Positions 1 to 10,364 are shown, counted from the first letter of the stretch. The stretch is DNA of 64,000 nucleotides from Alcaligenaceae bacterium (GCA_947379755.1 CANCOC010000004.1:1-64000); one strand, 5' to 3'. Made by a program: numbers and translations. Notes: a model not told the origin generated them from the letters alone.

Positions 1-120
1 CAGGGCAAGTCGAAGGTGGCAACGAACGCAACCAAACACGGGCACCGCTCAAAGGAGGAACTAGACGTATTACGGGCAATTAAGGGTTATCTGCACGACT
101 GCAAAGAAAATGCAGGATAA
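1..120 (+). CDS. 3' end of a small protein, probably mobile-element cargo (partial)
   Basis: An open frame enters from the left edge and stops with TAA at 118-120, giving the last 39 residues of a protein. The visible part is Lys/His-rich and carries an NATKHGHRSKEE stretch followed by a short helical tail. From memory, such 'N-A-x-K-H-G' motifs occur in short proteins of prophages and genomic islands, but I do not recognise the family with certainty. A rho-independent terminator follows at once, and the 3' end of a tRNA-Ser gene lies 160 nt further on, the usual position for the last gene of an element integrated into a tRNA. The start lies outside the window. Confidence 0.55.
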   Translation, partial: QGKSKVATNATKHGHRSKEELDVLRAIKGYLHDCKENAG

Positions 121-141
121 AAGCTGACGCACACAAACAAC

Positions 142-166
142 ACCCGCTACTTAACGCGGGTTTTTC
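142..166 (+). terminator. Rho-independent terminator after the partial left-edge gene
   Basis: ACCCGC (142-147) and GCGGGT (156-161) form a 6-bp stem with an 8-nt loop, followed by a T run. It lies 22 nt after the stop codon of the partial gene. Confidence 0.8.
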
Positions 167-279
167 TTTATTTGAGGGTAAGTATCAAATGTTGCCCTTA
201 TTACCGAGGGGGGAACGGAGGGGGGAAATATAACCATCAATTCAGAGAACCGCATGGATAAAGGCTCTTGAGGCATATT

Positions 280-370
280 TGGCGGACAGAGGGGGATTCG
301 AACCCCCGATACGCTATGAACGTATACACGCTTTCCAGGCGTGCGCCTTCAACCGCTCGGCCACCTGTCC
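280..370 (-). tRNA. tRNA-Ser (anticodon GGA)
   Basis: Read on the minus strand the gene begins GGACAGGTGGCCGAG and ends CTGTCCGCCA, with an encoded CCA end at 280-282. The 7-bp acceptor stem closes with one G-T pair. The anticodon GGA is at 334-336. The long variable arm between the anticodon and T arms is typical of class II serine tRNAs, and the T arm carries GGTTCGAATCC. Length is 91 nt. The 3' end points toward the presumed mobile element at the left edge, and tRNA 3' ends are the usual targets of tyrosine integrases. Confidence 0.97.
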
Positions 371-442
371 GTGTGCATTTCTATTAAAAATGAGCCTTTC
401 AGCAACATCAGTGGAAATGACAGCCTGCCATTCTAGCAGACT

Positions 443-2311
443 CTACCGCCCTACAGCGTAGCCCTGCATGCCACGAGGATTCGCAGCCGCCCTGAGCAGC
501 AGGCCACCGTTTAATCCAGGCTCACGGGTACAGGCAGACAGGCGCCCTTCGGACCACTCGGGGCCGACCTTCACTTCGTGGCCCGCAGCGCGCAAAGCAT
601 TGATGGTGGCTTGAGGGAATCTTGACTCTAGCGTGATCTGGTTCAGGCGCAGACTGCGCGGCCAGAAGGAAATCGGAAAATGATCAATATGCCAGGCGGG
701 ACACTCGATGGCCTCTTGCAGATTCATGCCATACAACGCGTGGCGCAAAAAGAACTCGACACTCCACTGATCCTGCTGATCCCCGCCAGGCGTACCAAAC
801 ACCATATAGGGCTTGCCATCACGCAGCGCCATCGATGGTGAAAGCGTAGTCGTCGGACGCTTGCGTGGCTGCAATTGCCCGGGAACACCATCGTCAAGCC
901 AGGTCATCTGCAGACGTGTCCCCAGGGAAAAGCCCAATGCCGGGATTGCGGGACTTGAAGATAACCAGCCGCCTGAAGGCGTTGCAGACACCATGTTGCC
1001 TTCACGATCAATCACATCGATGTGACAAGTGTCACCGATAAAGACTTCACGTTCAGCCCATTCACTGACGGGGGGCAACGCGGCAAAGGTTGGTTCACCC
1101 ACGCCAAAACGGGTATCGGAGATGGCCAGTGTGCGTGCGGCAGCCTCCAGGTCGGGCAACAGCGATGCACGTCCGCCCGGCTGCCCTGCATCCAGGAGTT
1201 TTGCACTCAGCTCACCGATCCGGTCAAAGCGTGTGCGACCGTATTCATCAGATAACAATTCAGCAATCGGAACATCCACAAACAACGGATCGCCATACCA
1301 GGCCATCCTGTCCGCCATGGCAAGCTTGGTCGCCTCGGCCACACGGTGGACAAACTCTGGCGAATCAGGTGCGACGTGCTCAAGGCCCGCATGCTTCAAG
1401 ATAGACAGTTGCTGCAATAGCATCGGCCCCTGCGACCAGGGCCCGCACTTGGCGACGGTGTAACGACCAAAATCAACGGTAACCGGGGCTTCGTAACCCG
1501 CCTGCCATTGAGCCATGTCGTCATAACGCAGTAAACCTGTGTTGCGATTGCCCGTCGTATCGCGAACAGCTTCGTCCGTATAAAAGCGATCAATTTCTTT
1601 TGCTACAAAACCGCGATAAAACACATCGAGTGCAGCGTCGATTGTTCGAACGCGATCGCCAGCGCCTTGTGTGACCGCCTCCTTGAGCAAACGCGCATAC
1701 GTGTCTGCCATCGCCGGTGACTGAAACAGCTTGCCAGGTGCGGGCACACGAACTTCAGGCAACCAGACCTCGGCCGAACTCTTCCACTCACTACGAAACA
1801 GACTCTCAACGGCGAGAATGGCCTGTACCACGCGTGGCAACAAGACAAACCCGTCGCGTGCATAGCCGATCGCAGGTGCCAGCACTTCTGCAAGCGTCAT
1901 CGTGCCGTAGTCGCGCAACATGGTGAGCCAGGCGCTAAACGCACCGGGCACGGTGGCAGGTAACAGGCCAATGCCAGGCACAAGCTCCATGCCACGCTCG
2001 CGAAAATATTCTGGCGTGGCCAGTGCTGGAGCCGGACCTTGTCCGCAGATGACACGCATGCGCTGTTCTTTCTCGGACCAGATCATGATGGGGGCTTCGC
2101 CGCCCGGACCATTCAGATGCGGCTCGACCACCTGCAACACAAAACCACCCGCGACGGCAGCATCAAAGGCGTTACCGCCTTTCTCGAGGATCCCCATGGC
2201 CGTTTGCGAGGCCAGCCAGTGAGTAGAAGCCACGACACCAAAGGTCCCGACAATCTCGGGGCGTGTGGTGAACGTTGAGGTGTTGCCAGGTGCTTTGTGT
2301 GTGGAGGTCAC
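443..2311 (-). CDS. Gamma-glutamyltransferase family protein (YwrD-like)
   Basis: A 622-residue Ntn-hydrolase of the gamma-glutamyltransferase superfamily. The family is made as a precursor that cleaves itself before a catalytic threonine and then transfers or hydrolyses gamma-glutamyl groups. Here GDTCHIDVID puts the probable nucleophile at Thr428. The glycine-rich substrate loop SATPSGGW follows, and the late FGTPGGDQQ segment is also typical. No signal peptide is visible, so it is probably cytoplasmic, like YwrD and unlike the periplasmic Ggt. It starts 12 nt after ribE on the same strand and may be cotranscribed with it. The exact substrate is not evident from sequence. Confidence 0.88.
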   Translation of the reverse strand: MTSTHKAPGNTSTFTTRPEIVGTFGVVASTHWLASQTAMGILEKGGNAFDAAVAGGFVLQVVEPHLNGPGGEAPIMIWSEKEQRMRVICGQGPAPALATPEYFRERGMELVPGIGLLPATVPGAFSAWLTMLRDYGTMTLAEVLAPAIGYARDGFVLLPRVVQAILAVESLFRSEWKSSAEVWLPEVRVPAPGKLFQSPAMADTYARLLKEAVTQGAGDRVRTIDAALDVFYRGFVAKEIDRFYTDEAVRDTTGNRNTGLLRYDDMAQWQAGYEAPVTVDFGRYTVAKCGPWSQGPMLLQQLSILKHAGLEHVAPDSPEFVHRVAEATKLAMADRMAWYGDPLFVDVPIAELLSDEYGRTRFDRIGELSAKLLDAGQPGGRASLLPDLEAAARTLAISDTRFGVGEPTFAALPPVSEWAEREVFIGDTCHIDVIDREGNMVSATPSGGWLSSSPAIPALGFSLGTRLQMTWLDDGVPGQLQPRKRPTTTLSPSMALRDGKPYMVFGTPGGDQQDQWSVEFFLRHALYGMNLQEAIECPAWHIDHFPISFWPRSLRLNQITLESRFPQATINALRAAGHEVKVGPEWSEGRLSACTREPGLNGGLLLRAAANPRGMQGYAVGR

Positions 2312-2323
2312 GATGTTTTTAAA

Positions 2324-2953
2324 TTATGTTGTTTGATAAGCCAGCATGCGCTGCACGTAGCGTGCGATGGTGTCAACTTCAAGATTGACCTGCTGGCCAA
2401 CTTTCAGATGCTTAAGTGTCGTCACGGCGATCGTGTGCGGAATCAGATTAATACTGAACCGGGTCACTGCGGGAGACAAGGAAAGATCCTCCACCCGGTT
2501 AACAGTCAGGCTCACGCCATTCACTGTAATGGAGCCCTTATAGGCGAGGAACGGAGCCAGCGAGGCAGGCGCCTGAATGACAAGCTCCCATGATTCACCC
2601 ACGGGTTCGAATTTCACGACTTCGCCCAGGCCATCGACGTGGCCTGAAACAATGTGACCACCAATCTGATCGCCCACTCGCAAGGATTTTTCGAGATTGA
2701 CATCACCGACTGCATCCAGACCCATGGTCAGACGCAGACTTTCGCGTGAGACATCGACAGAAAAGCCTGCAGCATCTTTAGAGACCACGGTCATGCACGC
2801 GCCCTGGATGGCGATCGAGTCGCCCAGTCCCACATCGCTCAGATCGAGGCCACCAGCATGAATGTGCAGATGGACACCCGCATCGGACTGACCAATGCCA
2901 AACGATTCAATTTTTTCGATTCGACCGACGGCCGCGACGATTCCGGTAAACAT
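2324..2953 (-). CDS. ribE: Riboflavin synthase, alpha subunit
   Basis: Catalyses dismutation of two 6,7-dimethyl-8-ribityllumazine molecules to riboflavin, the last step of the pathway. The 209-residue protein begins with the family hallmark MFTGIV and holds two tandem lumazine-binding domains (about 1-97 and 98-195), the second opening with the GHIVSGHVDG segment. I chose the ATG at 2953 rather than one 36 nt upstream because it fits the family N-terminus and has AAGGA eight bases before it. It lies 45 nt downstream of ribD. ribBA and ribH, often next in related genomes, are absent; a gamma-glutamyltransferase gene follows instead. Confidence 0.96.
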   Translation of the reverse strand: MFTGIVAAVGRIEKIESFGIGQSDAGVHLHIHAGGLDLSDVGLGDSIAIQGACMTVVSKDAAGFSVDVSRESLRLTMGLDAVGDVNLEKSLRVGDQIGGHIVSGHVDGLGEVVKFEPVGESWELVIQAPASLAPFLAYKGSITVNGVSLTVNRVEDLSLSPAVTRFSINLIPHTIAVTTLKHLKVGQQVNLEVDTIARYVQRMLAYQTT

Positions 2954-2998
2954 CTCGTATGTCCTTTTGCGGGTCTGGGACAGACCCAAAGCTCGGCA

Positions 2999-4192
2999 TC
3001 AAGCCGATTGCGGTAAATGAATGCTTTTCATAAGAGCACGCCAGTGATCTGTCACCCGCACACGCATACGCACATCGGCACCAATCTGTCTGACGTCGAT
3101 GAATTCAAATTTATGCGCGTCTTCGAGATGTGTCAATGCAGGCACTTGCGCCATACCTTTGCCCTCACCCAATAGCATCGGTGCCATGTAAATCAGCAAC
3201 TCATCGACACAATCTGCGGCAAGTAACGCACCGTTCAGTCCCGAACCCGCTTCGACATGGACTTCATTTGTATCGTGCGCGGCAAGCCACTGCATCATCG
3301 CCTGCATGTCCACACGGGCTCTGGGACGCTCTGGCGTCGGAACGCCTTCGGGAACCAGGATCACTTGCACATTGCGTGCAGCGAGCCTTGCAGCTTTATC
3401 CGGACGCTGCGTGGCGGTAAAAATCAGTACTTCATTACCATCGATCATTGCCGCATCTTCGGCAATGTCAAAACCCGGGTCAATCACTGCACGCCGCGGT
3501 TGACGTTGTGTCACAACATGCCTGACATTCAGTTTTGGATTATCTGTCCTGACTGTGCCAATCCCCGTGAGGACAACGCAGCTCCGTGCACGCCAGTGAT
3601 GCCCGTCAGTACGTGCCTGCGGACCCGTGATCCACTGTGAAACGCCATTGGGCAGAGCCGTGCGGCCATCAAGTGACGTGGCAACTTTCATCCATACATA
3701 AGGCACGCCACGCGTCATGCGCGAGACGAATCCAGGATTGAGCTCAAGTGCAAGATCGGCGCACACCCCAACCGAGACTTCGATGCCACGCTCACGCAAG
3801 GCACGCATGCCCCGGCCTGCAACGCTGGGATTCGGATCAAAATGCGCAAACACGACGCGATCAGGCCTTGCAGCAATCAGTGCATCCACGCAAGGCGGCG
3901 TACGGCCATGATGGCTACAGGGCTCAAGCGTGATGTAGACGGTTGCGCCCTCTGCACTCAGACCATGCGCCCGCATGTCCGTCAGCGCCATCACTTCTGC
4001 ATGATGCCCGCCTACGGCCTGTGTTGCACCACGGCCAATCACCTGCGCATCGCGCACAATCACGCAACCCACACGCGGATTCGGCGAAGGCACATAGAGT
4101 GCTTGCTCGGCAAGCGCCAGGGCCTGGCGCATGAAAAACACATCCTGATCAGGATTGTGTAACTCTGTCTTTTTTGGGCTGGATATGGTCAC
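2999..4192 (-). CDS. ribD: Bifunctional diaminohydroxyphosphoribosylaminopyrimidine deaminase/reductase
   Basis: Performs two successive steps of riboflavin synthesis: deamination of the pyrimidine and NADPH-dependent reduction of the ribosyl side chain. The N-terminal deaminase domain (about 20-160) has the zinc site His64-Ala-Glu66 and the [11 protein letters not shown] motif with Cys92 and Cys101. The reductase domain fills about 165-385 of 397 residues. The chosen start is GTG at 4190-4192, which shares the bases GTGA with the nrdR stop codon and so implies translational coupling. An ATG at codon 21 is a less likely alternative because relatives carry residues before it. Confidence 0.95.
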   Translation of the reverse strand: MTISSPKKTELHNPDQDVFFMRQALALAEQALYVPSPNPRVGCVIVRDAQVIGRGATQAVGGHHAEVMALTDMRAHGLSAEGATVYITLEPCSHHGRTPPCVDALIAARPDRVVFAHFDPNPSVAGRGMRALRERGIEVSVGVCADLALELNPGFVSRMTRGVPYVWMKVATSLDGRTALPNGVSQWITGPQARTDGHHWRARSCVVLTGIGTVRTDNPKLNVRHVVTQRQPRRAVIDPGFDIAEDAAMIDGNEVLIFTATQRPDKAARLAARNVQVILVPEGVPTPERPRARVDMQAMMQWLAAHDTNEVHVEAGSGLNGALLAADCVDELLIYMAPMLLGEGKGMAQVPALTHLEDAHKFEFIDVRQIGADVRMRVRVTDHWRALMKSIHLPQSA

Positions 4193-4659
4193 GATTTACG
4201 TTGCACCGGAGGTCCCTGCATTTCGCGGATCGCATCCACAAATTCACCGATGTCTTCAAAACTTTTATAGACCGAAGCAAAACGGACATAGGCGACTTTA
4301 TCGAGTTTTTTAAGCTCAGCCATGACCAGCCCCCCCAGCGTCTCGGTGGAAACTTCACGCTGACCACTCGTCAGCAAAGTGTCCTCAATGCGCAGCACAA
4401 CCGCATCCAGCTCTTCGGTACTGACCGGGCGCTTGCGCAACGCCAGTGAAAGGCTGGCACGTAGTTTTGCAGGATCGTACTCATGACGGCTGGCATTGCG
4501 CTTGACGACAGTTGGCATCGTCAGTTCAGGCCGCTCATACGTCGTAAAGCGACGATCACAGGCACCGCAACGGCGACGCCGACGAATAAAATCACCTTCG
4601 TCAGCCCCGCGCGAATCGACCACCTGCGTATCAGGATGCCCGCAAAAGGGACACTTCAT
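4189..4659 (-). CDS. nrdR: Transcriptional repressor NrdR
   Basis: Zinc-ribbon plus ATP-cone repressor that senses the ATP/dATP state and represses ribonucleotide reductase operons. The 156-residue protein opens with [17 protein letters not shown]. Cys3, Cys6, Cys31 and Cys34 form the zinc ribbon, followed by an RRRRR basic segment, and the ATP-cone spans about 49-139. It begins 3 nt after glyA and overlaps ribD by four bases. Its probable target, the nrdAB promoter with paired NrdR boxes, is about 18 kb to the right. Confidence 0.97.
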   Translation of the reverse strand: MKCPFCGHPDTQVVDSRGADEGDFIRRRRRCGACDRRFTTYERPELTMPTVVKRNASRHEYDPAKLRASLSLALRKRPVSTEELDAVVLRIEDTLLTSGQREVSTETLGGLVMAELKKLDKVAYVRFASVYKSFEDIGEFVDAIREMQGPPVQRKS

Positions 4660-4662
4660 AAA

Positions 4663-5907
4663 TTATCGATATACCGGCAAGGCTGCAGTCAGCGCGTTGA
4701 CACGTGCACGTACCGCAGCAATATTTGCTTCGTCTCGTGGGTTGTCCAGTACGTCGGCAATCAGATTGGCAGTCAGCTCGGACTCCGCTTCTTTAAAGCC
4801 GCGCGTGGTCATCGCTGGTGTACCGAGACGAATACCGCTGGTGACAAAAGGCTTTTCCGGATCATTTGGAATGGCGTTCTTGTTAACAGTAATGTGCGCA
4901 GCACCCAAGGCAGCTTCAGCTTCTTTGCCGGTGATCCCTTTGGCACGCAGATCAACCAGCATCACATGACTTTCAGTGCGTCCCGAAACAATCCGCAAGC
5001 CACGCTGCACAAGCACATTGGCGAGTGTCTGGGCATTTTTGACAACTTGTTGCGCATATTCCTTGAACTCCGGCTTTGACGCCTCAAGGAAGGCAACAGC
5101 CTTGCCTGCAATGACATGCATCAGAGGTCCGCCCTGAATGCCGGGGAAAATTGCTGAGTTGATGATTTTTTCGTGTTCAGCTTTCATCATGATCACACCA
5201 CCGCGCGGACCGCGCAAAGACTTGTGTGTAGTGGACGTGACGAAATCTGCAAAAGGGACTGGGTTGGGGTATGCACCGCCTGCAACCAGACCTGAATAAT
5301 GGGCGATGTCGACCATCAGCAAAGCACCGTTTTCACGAGCGATGCGGGCCAGACGTTCAAAGTCCATGCGCAAGGAATAGGCTGATGCGCCTGCAACAAT
5401 CAGTTTAGGCTTTTGGGTTTTTGCGAGCTCTTCAACCTTGTTGTAGTCGAGTTCTTCGTTGGCATCCAGACCATACTGGTGGAAGTTATACAGTTTGCCC
5501 GAAGCATTGACCGAGGCACCATGCGTCAGGTGACCACCTTCGGCAAGGCTCATACCCAGCACGGAATCACCCGGCTTGAGGACCGCCATGTAAACAGCCT
5601 GATTCGCCTGCGAACCGGAGTTGGCCTGCACGTTAGCGGCCTCTGCACCAAACAGAGCCTTAAGCCGGTCGATCGCGAGTTGCTCAACGATATCGACATA
5701 TTCACAGCCGCCGTAGTAGCGCTTGCCCGGATAACCTTCAGCGTACTTGTTTGTCAGCTGAGTACCCTGGGCCTGCATCACTGCGGGGCTTGCGTAGTTT
5801 TCGGACGCGATCAGCTCAATATGCTGTTCCTGGCGTATGTCTTCTTTTTGGATTGCAGCCCAGACTTCAGGGTCGACGCGGTCAAGAGTAAGGTTACGAT
5901 CAAACAT
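4663..5907 (-). CDS. glyA: Serine hydroxymethyltransferase
   Basis: PLP enzyme interconverting serine and glycine with tetrahydrofolate, the main source of one-carbon units. The 414-residue length is standard. The PLP lysine is Lys229 in the [13 protein letters not shown] motif, the same number as in E. coli Gly[13 protein letters not shown] near the N-terminus and [10 protein letters not shown] are also diagnostic. It is the first gene of the glyA-nrdR-ribD-ribE run, with an 89-nt gap after tyrS that should hold its promoter; I see no riboswitch there. Confidence 0.98.
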   Translation of the reverse strand: MFDRNLTLDRVDPEVWAAIQKEDIRQEQHIELIASENYASPAVMQAQGTQLTNKYAEGYPGKRYYGGCEYVDIVEQLAIDRLKALFGAEAANVQANSGSQANQAVYMAVLKPGDSVLGMSLAEGGHLTHGASVNASGKLYNFHQYGLDANEELDYNKVEELAKTQKPKLIVAGASAYSLRMDFERLARIARENGALLMVDIAHYSGLVAGGAYPNPVPFADFVTSTTHKSLRGPRGGVIMMKAEHEKIINSAIFPGIQGGPLMHVIAGKAVAFLEASKPEFKEYAQQVVKNAQTLANVLVQRGLRIVSGRTESHVMLVDLRAKGITGKEAEAALGAAHITVNKNAIPNDPEKPFVTSGIRLGTPAMTTRGFKEAESELTANLIADVLDNPRDEANIAAVRARVNALTAALPVYR

Positions 5908-5996
5908 GTTTTGTCCTAGCTAAGACTGAAATTTGGAGTCAATATTGTACTGCCATGAGCCCCGGAGGGTCTCACCAGATCGCCCCACAAAAAGGG

Positions 5997-7223
5997 TCAG
6001 GAAATCGTGACCCGCGCGAACTTGCGTTTACCAACCTGCAGAACATAGGTCCCGGCAGATAGTTGCAACGCCTTATCTTCGATTTTGTCACCATCCACAC
6101 GCACGCCACCTTGCTCGACATTGCGCTGGGCCTCTGCACCAGAGGCCACCAGGCCGGCCTCGCGCAGTAACTTCAGGATACCGACAGGCGCGCCCAACAC
6201 ATTGATTTCAGGGATGTTTTCTGGGATGGCTCCATCGCGAAAGCGTGCCTCAAAGCTCGCCAGCGCGGCTTCGGCAGCCTGTTGCGAATGAAAACGGGCA
6301 ACAAGTTCCTGACCCAGCATGACTTTGGCATCACGCGGGTTGCGACCGGACTCAGTTTCTGCACGCAGGGCAGCGATGTCTTCAAGACTGCGAAAGGACA
6401 ACAGCTCAAAATAACGCCACATCAGCGTGTCAGAGATAGACATCAGCTTGCCGAACATGGACTCCGGGGCTTCGCCAATCCCGATGTAATTATTTTTGGA
6501 CTTTGACATCTTTTCGACGCCATCCAGCCCCTCAAGCAATGGCATCGTCAGGATGCACTGTGGCTCTTGACCATATTCCTTTTGTAATTCACGTCCTACC
6601 AGCAGATTGAATTTCTGGTCCGTACCACCCAGCTCAAGATCCGACTTCAGGGCGACCGAGTCATACCCCTGCATCAACGGGTACAGAAACTCATGAACAG
6701 AAATGGGGATCCCGCCTTTAAATCGCTTGGTGAAATCATCGCGTTCCATCATCCGGGCGACGGTATAGCGCGACGCCAGCTGGATGATGCCGCTCGCCCC
6801 GAGCGGTTCGCACCACTCTGAGTTATAGCGAATCTCTGTGCGAGCCGGATCCAGCACCAGGCTAGCCTGAGCATAATAAGTTTTGGCGTTTTCGGCGATT
6901 TGCTCTCGCGTGAGGGGCGGCCGGGTCGTATTGCGTCCCGAGGGGTCGCCAATCATTGAAGTGAAATCGCCGATCAAGAAAATCACGGTATGCCCCAGGT
7001 CTTGCAACTGGCGCATCTTATTCAGGACAACCGTGTGTCCCAGATGAATATCTGGCGCTGTCGGATCCAGACCGAGCTTGACGCGCAAAGGCACGCCCGT
7101 GGCATGACTGCGAGCCAGTTTCTGGGCAAATTCGGACTGCACGAGCAACTCATCACAGCCGCGCAGCGCAATGCGCAGGTTAGACTCAACTTCAGCGGTG
7201 ATGGTGTATTTTGAAGTCAACAT
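5997..7223 (-). CDS. tyrS: Tyrosyl-tRNA synthetase
   Basis: Class I synthetase that charges tRNA-Tyr. The HIGH-type motif is HLGH at residues 60-63 and the KMSKS loop is at 238-242. The spacing and the [12 protein letters not shown] context match the TyrZ-like branch rather than E. coli TyrS. A C-terminal S4 RNA-binding domain occupies about 345-405 of 408 residues. The gene is divergent from the M23 peptidase gene; the 171-nt gap between them is AT-rich on the tyrS side. Confidence 0.97.
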   Translation of the reverse strand: MLTSKYTITAEVESNLRIALRGCDELLVQSEFAQKLARSHATGVPLRVKLGLDPTAPDIHLGHTVVLNKMRQLQDLGHTVIFLIGDFTSMIGDPSGRNTTRPPLTREQIAENAKTYYAQASLVLDPARTEIRYNSEWCEPLGASGIIQLASRYTVARMMERDDFTKRFKGGIPISVHEFLYPLMQGYDSVALKSDLELGGTDQKFNLLVGRELQKEYGQEPQCILTMPLLEGLDGVEKMSKSKNNYIGIGEAPESMFGKLMSISDTLMWRYFELLSFRSLEDIAALRAETESGRNPRDAKVMLGQELVARFHSQQAAEAALASFEARFRDGAIPENIPEINVLGAPVGILKLLREAGLVASGAEAQRNVEQGGVRVDGDKIEDKALQLSAGTYVLQVGKRKFARVTIS

Positions 7224-7394
7224 AAAGGAAGTAGGCCAATAAATGCAATAAATTTATTAAAAATTACTATCCGCGCCATTGAAATCGGCTAAGATCATGG
7301 TTGTCACACATCATACGCAAACTCGCGCTGACCTGCCAAAACAGAACTAAACAGAAGGACCGGCATCAGGCAGTTTCACAGGATTCACTTACAC

Positions 7395-8813
7395 ATGCTT
7401 CAACAGAATGACCAGGCCTCAAGCGAGGTTCAAACCTCCTCAGGCCCGCTTCTTTCTGCTGACAACCATTCGCGTAAAGGCTTGCTGCGCGGTGCGATCG
7501 TCGCATCCACGCTGACTTTATGTATTGGTGCAGCAGCACTCGGTATGGTTCATCCAACGACCGATTCTCTCAATCCTCCAGAGCAAAAGCTTGTCCAGCA
7601 AGTCGTGCCGATTACCGTTGCCAGCACTGAGCCTGTCACGAGTCTCACACCGGATGCCGCGCCTTTTGTTCACGAGACACGTATCCGCGCAGGCGACAGC
7701 TTGGCAACTGTTTTAAAGCGGCTGGATATTTCCGATGGCAGCCTACTGACCTTTCTGTCGCACGAGCCCAATGCGCGCGCGGTCTACAAGCTTTATCCGG
7801 GACGCTCGGTCCAGTCCGCGACCAACGCTTCTGGCCAACTGCTCTGGATCCGTTATTTTCACTCTCCAAATGTTGAGTCAGCAGGTCAGTCCGTCGCAAA
7901 ACTGCTACAGATCTCCACGACCGAGAATGGTTTTAAAGCCGAAGAAATCGAACAGCGGACAGAAACGCATACCGAAGTTGCTGTTGGCACGATCGAACGA
8001 TCCTTGTTTGCGGCTACGGACGTAGCGGGCATTCCCGATGCGATCACCTCGCAAATGGCTGAAGTGCTCGGCAGCAAGGTTGATTTTTTGCGTGGACTCA
8101 GACGGGGCGACCAGTTTCGCGTAGTCTACGAGACACGCACCAATGAAGGCCGCAATGTCGGCTCGGGACGTGTCCTCGCACTTGAGTTCGTCAATCAGGG
8201 CAAATCCTACAGCGCCATGTGGTTCGGCCCTGAAGGCAAGACAGGCAGCTATTACGATGCCGAAGGCGAAACCCTTCAAGGCGCCTTTTTGCGCAACGCC
8301 ATCAAGTTTTCCAGAATTAGCTCGACCTTTGGTATGCGCACATTGGCAGCCAACCAGGCATGGTCAGGCCATCATCCAGGGATTGACTACGCGGCGCCGA
8401 CCGGCACGCCCATTCATGCAACCGCAGATGGCACGATCGAGCACGCTGGCTGGAAAAACGGCTATGGCAACACAATCATGATCAAGCACCACAGCAAGAT
8501 ATCCACGCTTTACGCGCATCAAAGCAGATTTGCCGAAGGCATTACCGTAGGGACGAAAGTCTCACAGGGACAGCTGATTGGCTATGTTGGCTCGACGGGC
8601 TGGTCTACTGGTGCGCACCTGCATTATGAATTCCGCGTTGCTGACAAGCCGATCGATCCACTGACTGCCGTTGCCATGCCAAATGCGATGCCCCTCAGTG
8701 CTGACCAGCGCGAACAGTTTGCCCTGACAACTGCTTCATACAAGCAGCAGCTGCAAGTGCTCGCAAAATTTCAGGACGCCTTTTCAGATAGCAACAACGT
8801 AGCAAGCCGCTAA
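7395..8813 (+). CDS. Membrane-anchored M23 metallo-endopeptidase (murein hydrolase, MepM-like)
   Basis: Predicted zinc endopeptidase cutting peptidoglycan cross-links in the periplasm. The 472-residue protein has a cytoplasmic N-terminus and one membrane segment at about 30-50. A periplasmic middle region follows (about 90-290, with an OapA/LysM-like ETRIRAGDSLATVL segment), then a LytM domain (about 300-430). Zinc-site residues visible are His327 and Asp331 in HPGID and the HLH motif at 408-410. The next gene, anmK, starts 22 nt downstream, so a peptidoglycan turnover operon is likely. The start has AGGA about ten bases upstream. Confidence 0.92.
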   Translation: MLQQNDQASSEVQTSSGPLLSADNHSRKGLLRGAIVASTLTLCIGAAALGMVHPTTDSLNPPEQKLVQQVVPITVASTEPVTSLTPDAAPFVHETRIRAGDSLATVLKRLDISDGSLLTFLSHEPNARAVYKLYPGRSVQSATNASGQLLWIRYFHSPNVESAGQSVAKLLQISTTENGFKAEEIEQRTETHTEVAVGTIERSLFAATDVAGIPDAITSQMAEVLGSKVDFLRGLRRGDQFRVVYETRTNEGRNVGSGRVLALEFVNQGKSYSAMWFGPEGKTGSYYDAEGETLQGAFLRNAIKFSRISSTFGMRTLAANQAWSGHHPGIDYAAPTGTPIHATADGTIEHAGWKNGYGNTIMIKHHSKISTLYAHQSRFAEGITVGTKVSQGQLIGYVGSTGWSTGAHLHYEFRVADKPIDPLTAVAMPNAMPLSADQREQFALTTASYKQQLQVLAKFQDAFSDSNNVASR

Positions 8814-8835
8814 TCCTGCCTCGGAGACTACCAGC

Positions 8836-9960
8836 ATGTCCGACTCCTTTTATATCGGGCTCATGTCGGGCACGAGTCTGGATGGGGTGGACGCAGTGCT
8901 CGCTTGCTTTGACTCCGCAGGCAAGCCCACGGTTCACGCGCGCGCCTGCGAGCTGTTCCCAGAGGCCTTGCGCGCCGAGTTTCTTGCGCTCAATCGCACG
9001 GACGGTTTCAATGAGCTTGCACGCTCAGCACTTGCAGCCAATGCACTGGCTGAACTCTATGCACGGGCAGTCGATACCCTCCTTAAAAAATCCTGCCTGC
9101 CTGCCACCCGTATCCACGCAATCGGTGCGCACGGACAAACCGTCCGGCATCAGCCCTCTCAGGGTTTCACCATTCAGCTCAATGCACCGGCACGACTGGC
9201 CGAACTGACAAATATCAGCGTCGTGGCAGACTTCCGCAGCCGTGATGTAGCGGCAGGCGGTCAGGGTGCCCCGCTGGTGCCGATGTTCCATGCGGGTGTA
9301 TTCAGCTCCGAGCAACCCCGTGTGGTATTAAATCTGGGCGGCATCGCAAACATCACCATCCTGCGACCCGATACAGACCCGATCGGCTTTGACACCGGAC
9401 CGGCAAATGTACTGATGGATCTGTGGTGTCAGTTGCATACGGGTGCCAGCTACGATGCGGATGGAGCATGGGGCGCAGGAGGCAGATCACATCCCGACCT
9501 GTGCCAGCATATGATCGACTCTGAGCCCTGGTTTAAGCTCCCAGCCCCAAAGTCGACAGGACGCGATCTCTTTCATCAGCAGTGGCTTGAGCAACGACTG
9601 CTGCATATGGCCGGACAACTCAGCACGCGTGAACAATTGCGCCCAGCAGATATTCAGGCGACACTGCGGACGCTCACAACGCAATCCGTCGCGCTCGCAA
9701 TCAGGAACTATGCACCCGATGCGGCCGACGTACTGGTCTGTGGTGGTGGAGCGCGCAATGTCGCACTCATGCAGGAACTGCAGCTTGCGCTTGGATGCCC
9801 GGTACGGGCAACAGATGATGCAGGCATTGACACTCAGGACGTCGAGGCGCTCGCCTTTGCCTGGCTGGCCTGGGCGCATCAGCGCGGCATTGCAGCCAGC
9901 AATCCATCAGTCACGGGAGCGAAAGGCGCTCGCATCCTTGGTGCAACCTGGCCCGCCTGA
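8836..9960 (+). CDS. anmK: Anhydro-N-acetylmuramic acid kinase
   Basis: Hydrolyses and phosphorylates 1,6-anhydro-MurNAc to MurNAc-6-phosphate, a step of cytoplasmic murein recycling. The 374-residue protein opens with the family signature YIGLMSGTSLDGVDAVL and contains VVADFRSRDVAAGGQGAPLVP plus the C-terminal CGGGARN segment of the actin-like ATPase fold. It is cotranscribed with the upstream M23 endopeptidase gene. Another recycling gene, mpl, lies in the same window at 36750. It is convergent with erpA, 35 nt apart, with no clear terminator between them. Confidence 0.97.
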   Translation: MSDSFYIGLMSGTSLDGVDAVLACFDSAGKPTVHARACELFPEALRAEFLALNRTDGFNELARSALAANALAELYARAVDTLLKKSCLPATRIHAIGAHGQTVRHQPSQGFTIQLNAPARLAELTNISVVADFRSRDVAAGGQGAPLVPMFHAGVFSSEQPRVVLNLGGIANITILRPDTDPIGFDTGPANVLMDLWCQLHTGASYDADGAWGAGGRSHPDLCQHMIDSEPWFKLPAPKSTGRDLFHQQWLEQRLLHMAGQLSTREQLRPADIQATLRTLTTQSVALAIRNYAPDAADVLVCGGGARNVALMQELQLALGCPVRATDDAGIDTQDVEALAFAWLAWAHQRGIAASNPSVTGAKGARILGATWPA

Positions 9961-9995
9961 AACCTTCAGCGTTAGCCAGTGCATATCCTGAAAAT

Positions 9996-10364
9996 TTAAA
10001 CCGAAAAAGACGAACCACACCCGCAGGTTGAGGCTGCGTTTGGATTACGGATCACAAATTGTGAGCCTTCGATGTCTTCTTTGTAATCAATCTCTGCGCC
10101 AACAAGGTATTGGAAGCTCATGGGATCAACCAGAAGGGCAACGCCATTCTTTTCGAGAGTCGTGTCGTCTTCGTTGACGTCTTCGTCAAAGGTAAAACCA
10201 TACTGAAAGCCCGAACACCCGCCACCCTGCACAAACACGCGCAGTTTGAGGTTATTGTTGCCCTCTTCAATCAGCAAGTCTTTGACTTTGGCCGCAGCAG
10301 AATCAGTAAAAATAATAGGCGTTGGAGGTGCCTGAAGATCAACAGTTTGGGTGACGGTGCTCAT
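9996..10364 (-). CDS. erpA: Iron-sulfur cluster insertion protein ErpA
   Basis: A-type carrier delivering Fe-S clusters to apo-enzymes. The 122-residue protein carries the three conserved cysteines, Cys50 in [11 protein letters not shown] and Cys114/Cys116 in TCGCGSSF. I chose the ATG at 10364 over one 18 nt upstream because AGGAG sits six bases before it and the length then matches the family. It is the last gene of the argC-DUF6776-erpA run. Confidence 0.96.
   Translation of the reverse strand: MSTVTQTVDLQAPPTPIIFTDSAAAKVKDLLIEEGNNNLKLRVFVQGGGCSGFQYGFTFDEDVNEDDTTLEKNGVALLVDPMSFQYLVGAEIDYKEDIEGSQFVIRNPNAASTCGCGSSFSV

Noticed and set aside
5908-5996. Riboswitch upstream of glyA
   Set aside because: The 89-nt gap is too short for a glycine or SAM element, and no conserved core was seen.
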